From positions 806,001 through 870,000 of the forward strand of contig NZ_CP071953.1 of NCBI RefSeq assembly GCF_020084865.1: 64,000 nucleotides of DNA. The letters run 5' to 3'. The notes under the pieces were generated by a model. The model searched no databases. It was given only the letters and a program-made list of their open reading frames with translations, and was not told the origin of the DNA. Source of the DNA: Candidatus Kaistella beijingensis (GTDB lineage: Bacteria > Bacteroidota > Bacteroidia > Flavobacteriales > Weeksellaceae). Made by a program: the position numbers and the translations under genes. Below, piece after piece: positions 50,166 to 58,060 of the stretch (position 1 is its first letter; each line of letters starts with the position of its first letter).

Positions 50166-52709
50166 TCACGCCGAATTCCTGCTCGCATTAATATTCCCAA
50201 AAAGCGAACGCATCACCAATTTTTCGTAAGCTTCGCGATTACCTTCCTGTTTTTGGATTTTCATCAAAGCATATTGCTGAATGCTCAAAAGCGGCAACAC
50301 AATTTTCTCCCTAATTTTTACTGATTTTCTTGAGAGCGGCTCTTCTTCCATCAACATTTTAAATCCTGTCAATTCAAGCATCATTTGTTTTGAGAGTTCA
50401 TATTCATCATTCAAAATATTCCAAAAAGTTCCAAATTTTTCATTGTTTTTCATGTAGGAAGTCAGCGGAAAATAGGATTTGTTCATACTCATCATGGAAT
50501 TCAGAACCAAAGTTTTAAAGAAATCCGAACCTTTGTAAAGTGAAATCACCTCATCAAATCTGCCTTCATCTTTCAATTTTTTCAAAGCAAAACCAAACCC
50601 GAAAAATCCCGGAACATTCTGCTTCAGCTGCGCCCAAGAACCTACAAAAGGAATTGCTCGCAAATCTTCAAATTTCAATTCGTTTCCTGCACCCCGTTTT
50701 GTTGGGCGACTTCCGATATTCGTTCTGCCGTAATATTCGAGTGTGCTCATTTCTTGCAGATACGGGACAAACATCTTATTCGCCTTTAAATCCGAATACT
50801 TTTGAAAACTGATTTCCGCCAGTTCTTCGATGAGTTTTCTTTCCTTTTCAGTCAAATCTTTTTTGGAATTTTTAAAGACATCATTTTCGATTCCTGCCGT
50901 TAACAATTGCTCGAAATTGTATTTTGCCTGGTCTTTATTCCCGAAAACAGAGGTGATGGTTTGTCCTTGAATCGTTAATTCAATTTTATTGTTTGCAATT
51001 GTTTTTCCCTGCGAAGCGTAGAAATCGTGTGTTTTTCCGCCGCCTCTTGCAGGAGGGCCGCCTCTTCCGTCGAAGAAAATAACTTTGATATCGTTTTCTT
51101 CCGAAATTTTGGTCAGCTGTTCTTTGGTTTCATAAATTTCCCAGTTGGCTTTCAGATAACCGCCGTCTTTCGTCCCGTCAGAAAAACCAAGCATGATGGT
51201 TTGTCCGTTTCCGCGTCGTTCCAAATGTTTTCTGTAAACAGGAAGTTCGTAGAGATTTTTCATCACTTTTTCGGCATTATCCAAACCTTCCATGGTTTCA
51301 AAAAGAGGAACAATGTCGATGTTGATTTCATCTTCTTTGTAACCGCACAATCGGAAAAGCCCGAAAACATTCAACACATCCTTAATTTCGTCTGAATTTG
51401 AAATAATATAGCGATGCAACCCTCGTTCGCCGTTTTTCTTTTGAATATTTTTTATATTTAAAACATTCTGTAAAGTGTCTTTTGTAATTCCTTCGAATTC
51501 CTCGGGACTAACAACAGTTTCAGTTTCCATAAGCCATTTCAGCTTTTCATCGGTTAAAAGGTTTTCTGCAATTTTCCCTGATTTTTTGCTGATAATTTCA
51601 TCGATGATCTGCTGATGAACTCGGCTGTCTTGTCTAACATCCAAAGTCGCAAAGTGAGTTCCGAAGATTTTCACCCGGTCTCTATAATCATCCAGCAGAT
51701 TTTTGAAAAGTCCATTGTGTTTCTCCGTTAATATTTTTTCAGCTTCGTTGATTTTACTTAGAATTTGTTCAGTAGAAATACCGATTTCCTCTTTAAAGAT
51801 AGCATCGTACAGATCGTGACTTAAAGATTCCAAAACTTCGGACACTCCGCGAAAACTCAATCTTCTCCTTAAATTTTTCAAATGGGCATAATAAGATTTC
51901 AAAATCGAGGAATGAAGTTCTTGCGCTACTTTTTGCGTGATTTCCGCGGTGACAAAAGGATTTCCGTCACGGTCTCCTCCCGGCCAAAAACCAAGCTGAA
52001 TCATGTCTTGATGTGGCACAAAATGAGAAGTTCCAAAGGAGTTTTTTAGTTTTTTATACAATTCACCAATCGTGTCGTAATACACATACCGAAGGTAAAA
52101 AATAATGCTCATCGCCTCATCGAGCGGAGTTGGTTTTTCTTTGTTAACGAACGGCGTTTTTCCCAATTGCTGCAATAGCATGTCGATTTCCGAAACGGAA
52201 TCTTTCATAATTGCTGCTCTTAAATCGTGTAGAATTCTTTGAACAGAATTCGGATAAAACTGCGTTGGATGCGCAGTGAAAACCACTTTAATCGCAAAAT
52301 CCTTCATCTTGTTGCGGGTTGCTTCCAACAAATGTTCCTGCGACGCACGTTCGTGAAGTTGAAGCAAAGTTCCTGCATCGCTTTCCGAATGAAGTTGCTC
52401 GAAAGCGGCATCTTCAATGGAATCAAATAAAACCACCTGTCTTTCAATATATTGTATGATTTTAAAGAGAAGTTCCGTTTTTTGTTCTTCGGTTTGAAGT
52501 TCGGTATGTTTGGCGAAAAATTCTTCCACGATTTCTTCGGGACTTTTTCCGTTTTCGTAACCGACTTTGCTTTCTTCGTATAAAAACGGGAGCAGCATGC
52601 CGATATTCGTCATTTTATCATACGGCAAACTCATGAAGAGCGAGTTGTAAATCTGAAATTTATTTTCAACCAACTGCCGAAATTTTTCTGTTTTTTCTTC
52701 GTTTAGCAT
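50166..52709 (-). CDS. ppc: Phosphoenolpyruvate carboxylase
   Basis: The 847-residue enzyme carboxylates PEP to oxaloacetate to refill the TCA cycle. Active-site blocks are FTAHPTQFYPNSV (catalytic His), GFWPGGDRDGNPFV, FFDGRGGPPARGGG and GSRPTKRGAG, with a C-terminus of the bacterial type (NINASRNSA). The length is slightly below that of enterobacterial enzymes. A TAnnTTTG element lies 4 nt before the ATG. Confidence 0.95.
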   Translation of the reverse strand: MLNEEKTEKFRQLVENKFQIYNSLFMSLPYDKMTNIGMLLPFLYEESKVGYENGKSPEEIVEEFFAKHTELQTEEQKTELLFKIIQYIERQVVLFDSIEDAAFEQLHSESDAGTLLQLHERASQEHLLEATRNKMKDFAIKVVFTAHPTQFYPNSVQRILHDLRAAIMKDSVSEIDMLLQQLGKTPFVNKEKPTPLDEAMSIIFYLRYVYYDTIGELYKKLKNSFGTSHFVPHQDMIQLGFWPGGDRDGNPFVTAEITQKVAQELHSSILKSYYAHLKNLRRRLSFRGVSEVLESLSHDLYDAIFKEEIGISTEQILSKINEAEKILTEKHNGLFKNLLDDYRDRVKIFGTHFATLDVRQDSRVHQQIIDEIISKKSGKIAENLLTDEKLKWLMETETVVSPEEFEGITKDTLQNVLNIKNIQKKNGERGLHRYIISNSDEIKDVLNVFGLFRLCGYKEDEINIDIVPLFETMEGLDNAEKVMKNLYELPVYRKHLERRGNGQTIMLGFSDGTKDGGYLKANWEIYETKEQLTKISEENDIKVIFFDGRGGPPARGGGKTHDFYASQGKTIANNKIELTIQGQTITSVFGNKDQAKYNFEQLLTAGIENDVFKNSKKDLTEKERKLIEELAEISFQKYSDLKANKMFVPYLQEMSTLEYYGRTNIGSRPTKRGAGNELKFEDLRAIPFVGSWAQLKQNVPGFFGFGFALKKLKDEGRFDEVISLYKGSDFFKTLVLNSMMSMNKSYFPLTSYMKNNEKFGTFWNILNDEYELSKQMMLELTGFKMLMEEEPLSRKSVKIREKIVLPLLSIQQYALMKIQKQEGNREAYEKLVMRSLFGNINASRNSA

Positions 52710-52713
52710 AGAA

Positions 52714-52721
52714 CAAATTTA
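52714..52721 (-). promoter_or_regulatory. TAnnTTTG -7 element of ppc
   Basis: On the minus strand TAAATTTG ends 4 nt before the ATG at 52709; leaderless mRNA expected. Confidence 0.55.
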
Positions 52722-52798
52722 GGGTATTTTGTTTCGTAAATGAACGACTCTTCTCTAAAATTACTCAAAAATTCATTAGAAAATTGTACCTTCATTAA

Positions 52799-54133
52799 AT
52801 GAAATTTTTACGGTTTGCTTTTGTGTTTCTTTCCATTTTTTGTTTCGGGCAAAATGGATTTCAGATTATTGATGAGAAAAAAACAGTAATACCCTTTCAG
52901 CTCATCAACAATTTAATTTTTATAACGTTAAATATCAATGGTGTTGACCTTACTTTTTTGTTGGATTCCGGGGTGAACGAAACCATTCTCTTCAGTCTGG
53001 AAAATAAGGAAATTAATTTCAATGATGTTGAGAAAATAAAGTTTTCGGGTTTAGGTGAGACCAAAAATATTGAAGGACTGAAGTCTGAAAACAATATCGT
53101 AAAAATCGGCAAAAATTTTAAGGATTTTAACCATACCGTTTTTATCATTTTGGATGAAAGCATTAACTTTTCTTCACACGTCGGAATTCCTGTACATGGT
53201 ATAATCGGTTATGAGTTTTTTCAAAATCTTCCTGTCGAAATTAATTTTAACTCCAAAAAGATTACTGTTTTTAAAGAAGAAAAGAATTTCACAAAGAAAA
53301 GTAAAAAATTTAAGGAGTTTCCCATTAGTATTGAAGGTAACAAACCCTATATTTTGGCAGGTGTTGAAATGACAAACAACAGGGTGGACTCTAAAATGCT
53401 TATCGATCTTGGAAACAGTGATGCAGTTTGGCTTTTCCCAAAACTTATAAAAGATTTCGTGTATAACAGACCCAATATTGATGATTACTTGGGACAGGGT
53501 TTCAATGGCGATATTTTTGGAAAAAGAAGCCGAATACACCGGCTTTATATTGGAGATTTCACCTTCGAGAAACCATTAACTGCAATGCCCGACGAATACT
53601 CCATTCAACATCTGAAGTTGGTTCCAGATAGAAAGGGCTCTATTGGAAGCGATATTCTTAAACGCTTCACCGTCATTTTTAATTACCCTCAGAAAAAAAT
53701 CTATTTGAAAAAAAACCGAAATTTCAATGATCCTTTCCTGTTTAACAAAAGCGGACTGGAAATCCAACACGACGGAGTAACCTGGGAAAGAGATCTGGTA
53801 AAAGTTGAAACAAAAAAGAATACTGAATCATCGGACGAAATTCGAGTTTATGATGCTAGAGAAGGCTTTCAGTATAATTTTATTTTAAAACCAAAATATT
53901 CTGTAGCTGGCTGTAGAAAAGATTCACCTTGTTACGTTGCCGGAATTCGCAAGGATGACAAAATTTTGAGCATTAATCAAAGAAAGGTGGGTGATTTTAC
54001 ATTACAAAAAATCAATGACTTATTGAAAGACGAAGATGGAACTACTGTTCATTTCGAAATCGAAAGAGGGGGACAAGTCATGAAATTCTCGTTGGTTTTA
54101 CAGGATCCTATACCGTATCGGGACACTTATTGA
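52799..54133 (+). CDS. Exported retropepsin-like aspartyl protease with PDZ domain
   Basis: The 444-residue protein has a signal peptide (FLRFAFVFLSIFCFGQ) and two aspartyl-protease-like half domains. The catalytic loops are TFLLDSGVNETILF near residue 50 and MLIDLGNSDAVWLF near residue 200; the second has DLG, not DTG/DSG. A PDZ domain follows (PCYVAGIRKDDKILSINQ...VHFEIERGG). The layout is common in Bacteroidetes. It probably acts in the periplasm; substrates are unknown. Confidence 0.85.
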   Translation: MKFLRFAFVFLSIFCFGQNGFQIIDEKKTVIPFQLINNLIFITLNINGVDLTFLLDSGVNETILFSLENKEINFNDVEKIKFSGLGETKNIEGLKSENNIVKIGKNFKDFNHTVFIILDESINFSSHVGIPVHGIIGYEFFQNLPVEINFNSKKITVFKEEKNFTKKSKKFKEFPISIEGNKPYILAGVEMTNNRVDSKMLIDLGNSDAVWLFPKLIKDFVYNRPNIDDYLGQGFNGDIFGKRSRIHRLYIGDFTFEKPLTAMPDEYSIQHLKLVPDRKGSIGSDILKRFTVIFNYPQKKIYLKKNRNFNDPFLFNKSGLEIQHDGVTWERDLVKVETKKNTESSDEIRVYDAREGFQYNFILKPKYSVAGCRKDSPCYVAGIRKDDKILSINQRKVGDFTLQKINDLLKDEDGTTVHFEIERGGQVMKFSLVLQDPIPYRDTY

Positions 54134-54232
54134 TTTTTCGTACGCTTTTAAAACCGATTAGATTCGAAACGACCGTACCTGTAATTTAAAAAAAGCTACC
54201 ACCCTCTATTGTAAACCGCTCGTGGTTTATGT

Positions 54233-54268
54233 AAAAAAAATCAAAGTCAAGTTGACTTTGATTTTTTT
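54233..54268 (+). terminator. Intrinsic terminator after the aspartyl protease gene
   Basis: AAAAAATCAAAGTCAA and TTGACTTTGATTTTTT pair perfectly around a single G. Confidence 0.85.
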
Positions 54269-54277
54269 GAATTAAAA

Positions 54278-54303
54278 AGAACAGCTTCCAAAGAAGCTGT
54301 TCT
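54278..54303 (-). terminator. Intrinsic terminator after the T9SS propeller/CUB gene
   Basis: AGAACAGCTTC and GAAGCTGTTCT pair perfectly around CAAA; on the minus strand the stem is followed by five T. Confidence 0.85.
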
Positions 54304-54311
54304 ACAGTATT

Positions 54312-56786
54312 CTATTTCTTAATTACCTTATTAGTAATTACTTTGCCATTTACGGTAGCTTTCACCAAATAAACTCCAGGCGCCAATCTGGACATGTCAA
54401 TTTCGGATTTGTTGTCTTTAGGATTGATCATTAATACTTTTTGACCCAAAACATTCATTACCTCAATTGCCTCTACCCTACCTTTGGAGCTGATATTTAA
54501 AATTCCGGTAGTTGGATTTGGATAGTAACTAAAGTTATTAAGATTAGCTTCATCAACTGCCAAAACTGCGCAGCTTACTGTTGCTTGCCATCCTGCATAG
54601 TTTAAACTACTGTCTGAACGGAATCTTACCGTTAATTTTCCAGAAGGATCAGTGGAAGTAAACGAGTCTCCGACAGAAAGTAAACTTGATGCAACCGATG
54701 GTGTACCTCCCGTTCTACCACACTTAACTGCAGCTAAAACAGGCGAAGAAACAGTTGGACCATTGTAAATACTTAAATAATCCCAACAACCCGCAGCAGT
54801 TCCGGTACCCGTAGAAGTCTCAATTTCAACTTGAGTAAAGGTAATTTTTACCGCATCTCCTGCATTTTGCGGTTGAATAACAGTAGTAATATCCTCGCTG
54901 TTGCCATAATTTGCAGTGGTTCCTCCTGAATCTGTGAAGTTGTCGCCACAAGTTGTCGGTGGAATTGGTGGAGCGGCAGGAAGACTGTCTGCAATGGTAA
55001 ACATTGTGTACTCTGTAGCAGCAGTATCTCCAACCAATGTAGCTGCGCCTGTGGTTACATTTACTTCATAAATTCCACTATTGTATGTTCCACTTCCACC
55101 GAAGGAAGCCATGTACAGTTTATTGTTACTGGTATTAAAATCTGCATCTTGTGCATAAGCAATATCAACTCCAAGTGAGCCAACTAAGGTTGCAGCTCCA
55201 GTGGATAGATTAATTGAATTGAATGTATCTGTTCCAACATCCGCGGAATAAGCAAGTCCATTATTATCAATTTCAAGCCAAATCGGTGTATTACTACCTG
55301 TAGTACTTCCTACCACTGTAGCCGCGCCCGTCGTCAAGTTTACAGTATAAAGTGTTCCAGCTGTACCACTGGTACTGGTTGCGTACATCGTATTGTTTGC
55401 TCTGTTCCAAGAAAGGCCAGTTACAGTATCAGTTGCCGGAACATTTACAAGGGATCCCACCAATCTTACTGATCCATCATTATAAATTTTTACCAAGGTT
55501 TTACTTGTGTCGTCTAAACCGTATAAATTTCCATCACCTGCCAAATCATCTGCGAAGATGCTCTTAGTTAAAGGACCCAATACCGTAGGAGTATGCGGAG
55601 GCGTTAACGGAATAGTAGAAAAATTCATTGGTGTAGGGTAAGAATTTTTCACAAATGCTTTATTAAGTGGTGGATCAATGGTATCCGCAATAGAAAACAT
55701 GGTATATTCCTCATTATTAGGTGTAGTACTTCCAACTAAAGTTGTAGCTCCGGTTGTAAGGTTCACTTTATAAATTCCTCCTGTTCCACCACCTGTATAA
55801 CCGGCCATGTAGAGTTCGTTAGTTTCCTTATTAAAATCTGCATCCTGTGCAAAACTAATATTGATACCCAATGGACCAACTAAAGTAGAAACCCCTGTTG
55901 CAAGATCAATCTTATATAAATTGTCTGTCGTGATGTCTGCAGAATAGGCGTTTCCTGCATTGTCAATTTCCAACCAAATAGGAAGCGCTCCTGTAGCCAT
56001 TCCTGTTACAGTTGCTACTAAAGTTGAAGCACCTGTTGTCATATCGACGGTACATAATTTGTAATCGGTTGTCAACACGTACATCTTGCTGTTACTCGCA
56101 TTCCATGATAGTCCGGATACGGTTCCCGTTCCAACCGCAGCTCCAAGAGGACCAACAGTGACTAAAGTTCCTGTTGGCGTAACCCTTACCAAATTTTTGG
56201 CATCACTGTCAACTGCATATAACTTCCCATTCCCCGCGATTTCATCACAATAAATATTGTTGGTTATTGATGAAATTACCGATACTGTGTGTGGCGGAGT
56301 TAGCGGCATTGTACCAAAGCTTTTGGTTGCTTGTCTACCGTCTTTCACATAAGCTTTATTTAAAAGTTTTTCGTTCAGATTGCTCTTTGGAATATTCTGC
56401 AACTCATAAATTCTCAACAGACGTAATTCCTGATTTGTAAATTTGTCATCAGGAAATGCCAATGCGGATTCCAATGATTTAATTTTGTCCAAAATTGGTT
56501 GTACAGCACTTCTGGGGATTTTGGTTTTCAGTTCCTTTTCAGTAATACCGAAGGGATTTGACTTTTCTTCCTGCTTTTGAATGCGGTAGTTGTGGTAAAG
56601 AGCAAGTTCCTCCTTTGACAACTTGTCGAGCGGAACTGCCCCCATTGGATTCTGCTTTCCTAAGACTTCTAGTTTTTCGAAAACAGGTTTAATTTGAGCT
56701 TCCGTAATTTTGTTTTGCTGCCCGAAAGCGAAGGCAGACAGTAAGAGTGCGCTAAGAACTCCTACGCTTGAATAGATTTTTTTCAT
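54312..56786 (-). CDS. Secreted beta-propeller/CUB protein with T9SS sorting domain
   Basis: The 824-residue protein has a signal peptide (SSVGVLSALLLSAFAFGQ), a helical charged N-terminal segment (about 25-140), and two copies of a roughly 200-residue propeller-like region (about 155-370 and 375-590). Matching texts such as TVSGLSWNASNSKMY / TVTGLSWNRANNTMY and AQDADFNKETNELYM / AQDADFNTSNNKLYM mark the duplication. A CUB domain follows (CGDNFTDSGG...NYAGWQATVSC), then a type A T9SS sorting domain (YYPNPTTGILNIS...GVYLVKATVNGK). It probably sits on the cell surface in adhesion or glycan binding; no enzyme motif is seen. Confidence 0.88.
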   Translation of the reverse strand: MKKIYSSVGVLSALLLSAFAFGQQNKITEAQIKPVFEKLEVLGKQNPMGAVPLDKLSKEELALYHNYRIQKQEEKSNPFGITEKELKTKIPRSAVQPILDKIKSLESALAFPDDKFTNQELRLLRIYELQNIPKSNLNEKLLNKAYVKDGRQATKSFGTMPLTPPHTVSVISSITNNIYCDEIAGNGKLYAVDSDAKNLVRVTPTGTLVTVGPLGAAVGTGTVSGLSWNASNSKMYVLTTDYKLCTVDMTTGASTLVATVTGMATGALPIWLEIDNAGNAYSADITTDNLYKIDLATGVSTLVGPLGINISFAQDADFNKETNELYMAGYTGGGTGGIYKVNLTTGATTLVGSTTPNNEEYTMFSIADTIDPPLNKAFVKNSYPTPMNFSTIPLTPPHTPTVLGPLTKSIFADDLAGDGNLYGLDDTSKTLVKIYNDGSVRLVGSLVNVPATDTVTGLSWNRANNTMYATSTSGTAGTLYTVNLTTGAATVVGSTTGSNTPIWLEIDNNGLAYSADVGTDTFNSINLSTGAATLVGSLGVDIAYAQDADFNTSNNKLYMASFGGSGTYNSGIYEVNVTTGAATLVGDTAATEYTMFTIADSLPAAPPIPPTTCGDNFTDSGGTTANYGNSEDITTVIQPQNAGDAVKITFTQVEIETSTGTGTAAGCWDYLSIYNGPTVSSPVLAAVKCGRTGGTPSVASSLLSVGDSFTSTDPSGKLTVRFRSDSSLNYAGWQATVSCAVLAVDEANLNNFSYYPNPTTGILNISSKGRVEAIEVMNVLGQKVLMINPKDNKSEIDMSRLAPGVYLVKATVNGKVITNKVIKK

Positions 56787-56811
56787 GATTAAAAAAATTG
56801 GATTTGTTTTC

Positions 56812-56819
56812 CAAATTTA
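56812..56819 (-). promoter_or_regulatory. TAnnTTTG -7 element of the T9SS propeller/CUB gene
   Basis: On the minus strand TAAATTTG lies 25 nt before the ATG at 56786. Confidence 0.5.
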
Positions 56820-56963
56820 CTAATAAAATCAATATAATGTTAATAATTTTTAAAAAAAAATGAGAATTCGCTCCCAAACATACATAAGTACTAGAAAATC
56901 ATTGACGAAAAAATTTAAACATATCACAAATTTGAATTAATTTTATAAAAAAATTACATCGGT

Positions 56964-57485
56964 ATGCAGATCGAAGAAACAGTTCTTGACCAGATCCGCT
57001 CAAGACCCAGATTCAAAATAATCACAGAAATTAGGCGTGAAGAATACACTGCATTTCTAAAAAGGTTTCTAACTGAAAAATCGCACGAATTTTCCGGCAA
57101 CATCAATAATGAAACCGCCGTGATTACCGTGAAAAATAATCAGAATGAATATTGGAAACCCAATCTCTCCTTAAGAACAGAAACTGATGAAGAAAATAAA
57201 ACGGTGATTCGCGGAGTTTTCGGGCCAAGTTCTGCGGTATGGACTTTCTTCATGTTCCTTTACTTTGTTTTCAGTATTCTGTGGATGGTATTTATCACTG
57301 TTTGGTTTGTTGAAAAGCAGATAAAAAGCAATGATTTTCCGTGGTCACTTACCTTATCTTTTGTGATGTTGTCTGCAATGATCGTTACCTACGTTGCTTC
57401 GAGAATAGGGCAAAAGAAAGCTGGTAACGAAATGCAAAAACTTCGGCAGTTTGCCGAAGAATCTATCAAAAATTTCGAACAGTAA
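56964..57485 (+). CDS. Unknown membrane protein with two central helices
   Basis: I do not recognise this 173-residue protein. Its N-terminal half (about 1-90) is hydrophilic and probably an alpha/beta domain (ITEIRREEYTAFLKRFLTEK). Two membrane helices follow (VWTFFMFLYFVFSILWMVFI and SLTLSFVMLSAMIVTYVA), separated by a short loop, then a charged C-terminal helix (NEMQKLRQFAEESIKNFE). Both termini are likely cytoplasmic. No gene next to it suggests a function. Confidence 0.7.
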   Translation: MQIEETVLDQIRSRPRFKIITEIRREEYTAFLKRFLTEKSHEFSGNINNETAVITVKNNQNEYWKPNLSLRTETDEENKTVIRGVFGPSSAVWTFFMFLYFVFSILWMVFITVWFVEKQIKSNDFPWSLTLSFVMLSAMIVTYVASRIGQKKAGNEMQKLRQFAEESIKNFEQ

Positions 57486-57512
57486 AACAGTTTAAAGTGT
57501 ATCTACCTCGAT

Positions 57513-57926
57513 TTAATTGGCATTAAATTTCAGAAGTAGCAAGTTTCCTTTATAAAGTTCCAAAGTATTTCCACTCACTACATACTTATTCACTTCATTC
57601 AAAGTGCTGAAAAAATTGGTTTCTACATTCATGTTATCACATGCCATTTTAGTAGAGCCAATGTTTCTTACAGCAAAATTTCCCGCAGTGGCATCCAGGG
57701 AAAGCTCACCAAAATAATTGTTGCATCCTCCATTGCCTGTAACTCTGCCACTTTCTATATTGAGTGTCGGGGTTTTACCTTTTACATTGTCCGACAAAAT
57801 CCATTTGGTATTGGAGATATTTGCTTGCGAACTTCCCACTTTCGAACTGCTCATTGTAGTACAGGAAGCCATCGCAGCGACTGCAAAAACAGAAAGTGAA
57901 ATATTTTTGATGCTTAAATTTTTCAT
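57513..57926 (-). CDS. META domain (HslJ-like) lipoprotein
   Basis: The 137-residue protein starts with a lipoprotein signal (ISLSVFAVAAMASCTTM, lipidated Cys near residue 20). The META/HslJ domain follows: NISNTKWILSDNVKGKTPTL, SGRVTGNGGCNNYFGE, IGSTKMACDNMNVE and NTLELYKGNLLLLKF. HslJ-like proteins are heat-induced in some bacteria, but the molecular role is unclear. The start at 57926 is chosen for the lipobox; the longer frame adds a non-signal extension. Confidence 0.88.
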   Translation of the reverse strand: MKNLSIKNISLSVFAVAAMASCTTMSSSKVGSSQANISNTKWILSDNVKGKTPTLNIESGRVTGNGGCNNYFGELSLDATAGNFAVRNIGSTKMACDNMNVETNFFSTLNEVNKYVVSGNTLELYKGNLLLLKFNAN

Positions 57927-58010
57927 TCTTAAAATTTTATCGAAACCAAATTTAAGTAATAATATTGAGGTAAATAGTAATTTTAGCATATTTTATAATT
58001 TGTCAAAAAC

Positions 58011-58041
58011 AAAAAAGCATTCCAAATTTGAAATGCTTTTT
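58011..58041 (-). terminator. Intrinsic terminator after pheT
   Basis: AAAAAGCATTCCAAA and TTTGAAATGCTTTTT pair with one mismatch; a T-run follows on the minus strand, 20 nt after the pheT stop. Confidence 0.8.
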
Positions 58042-58060
58042 ATAAGATATTGATGAGCTT

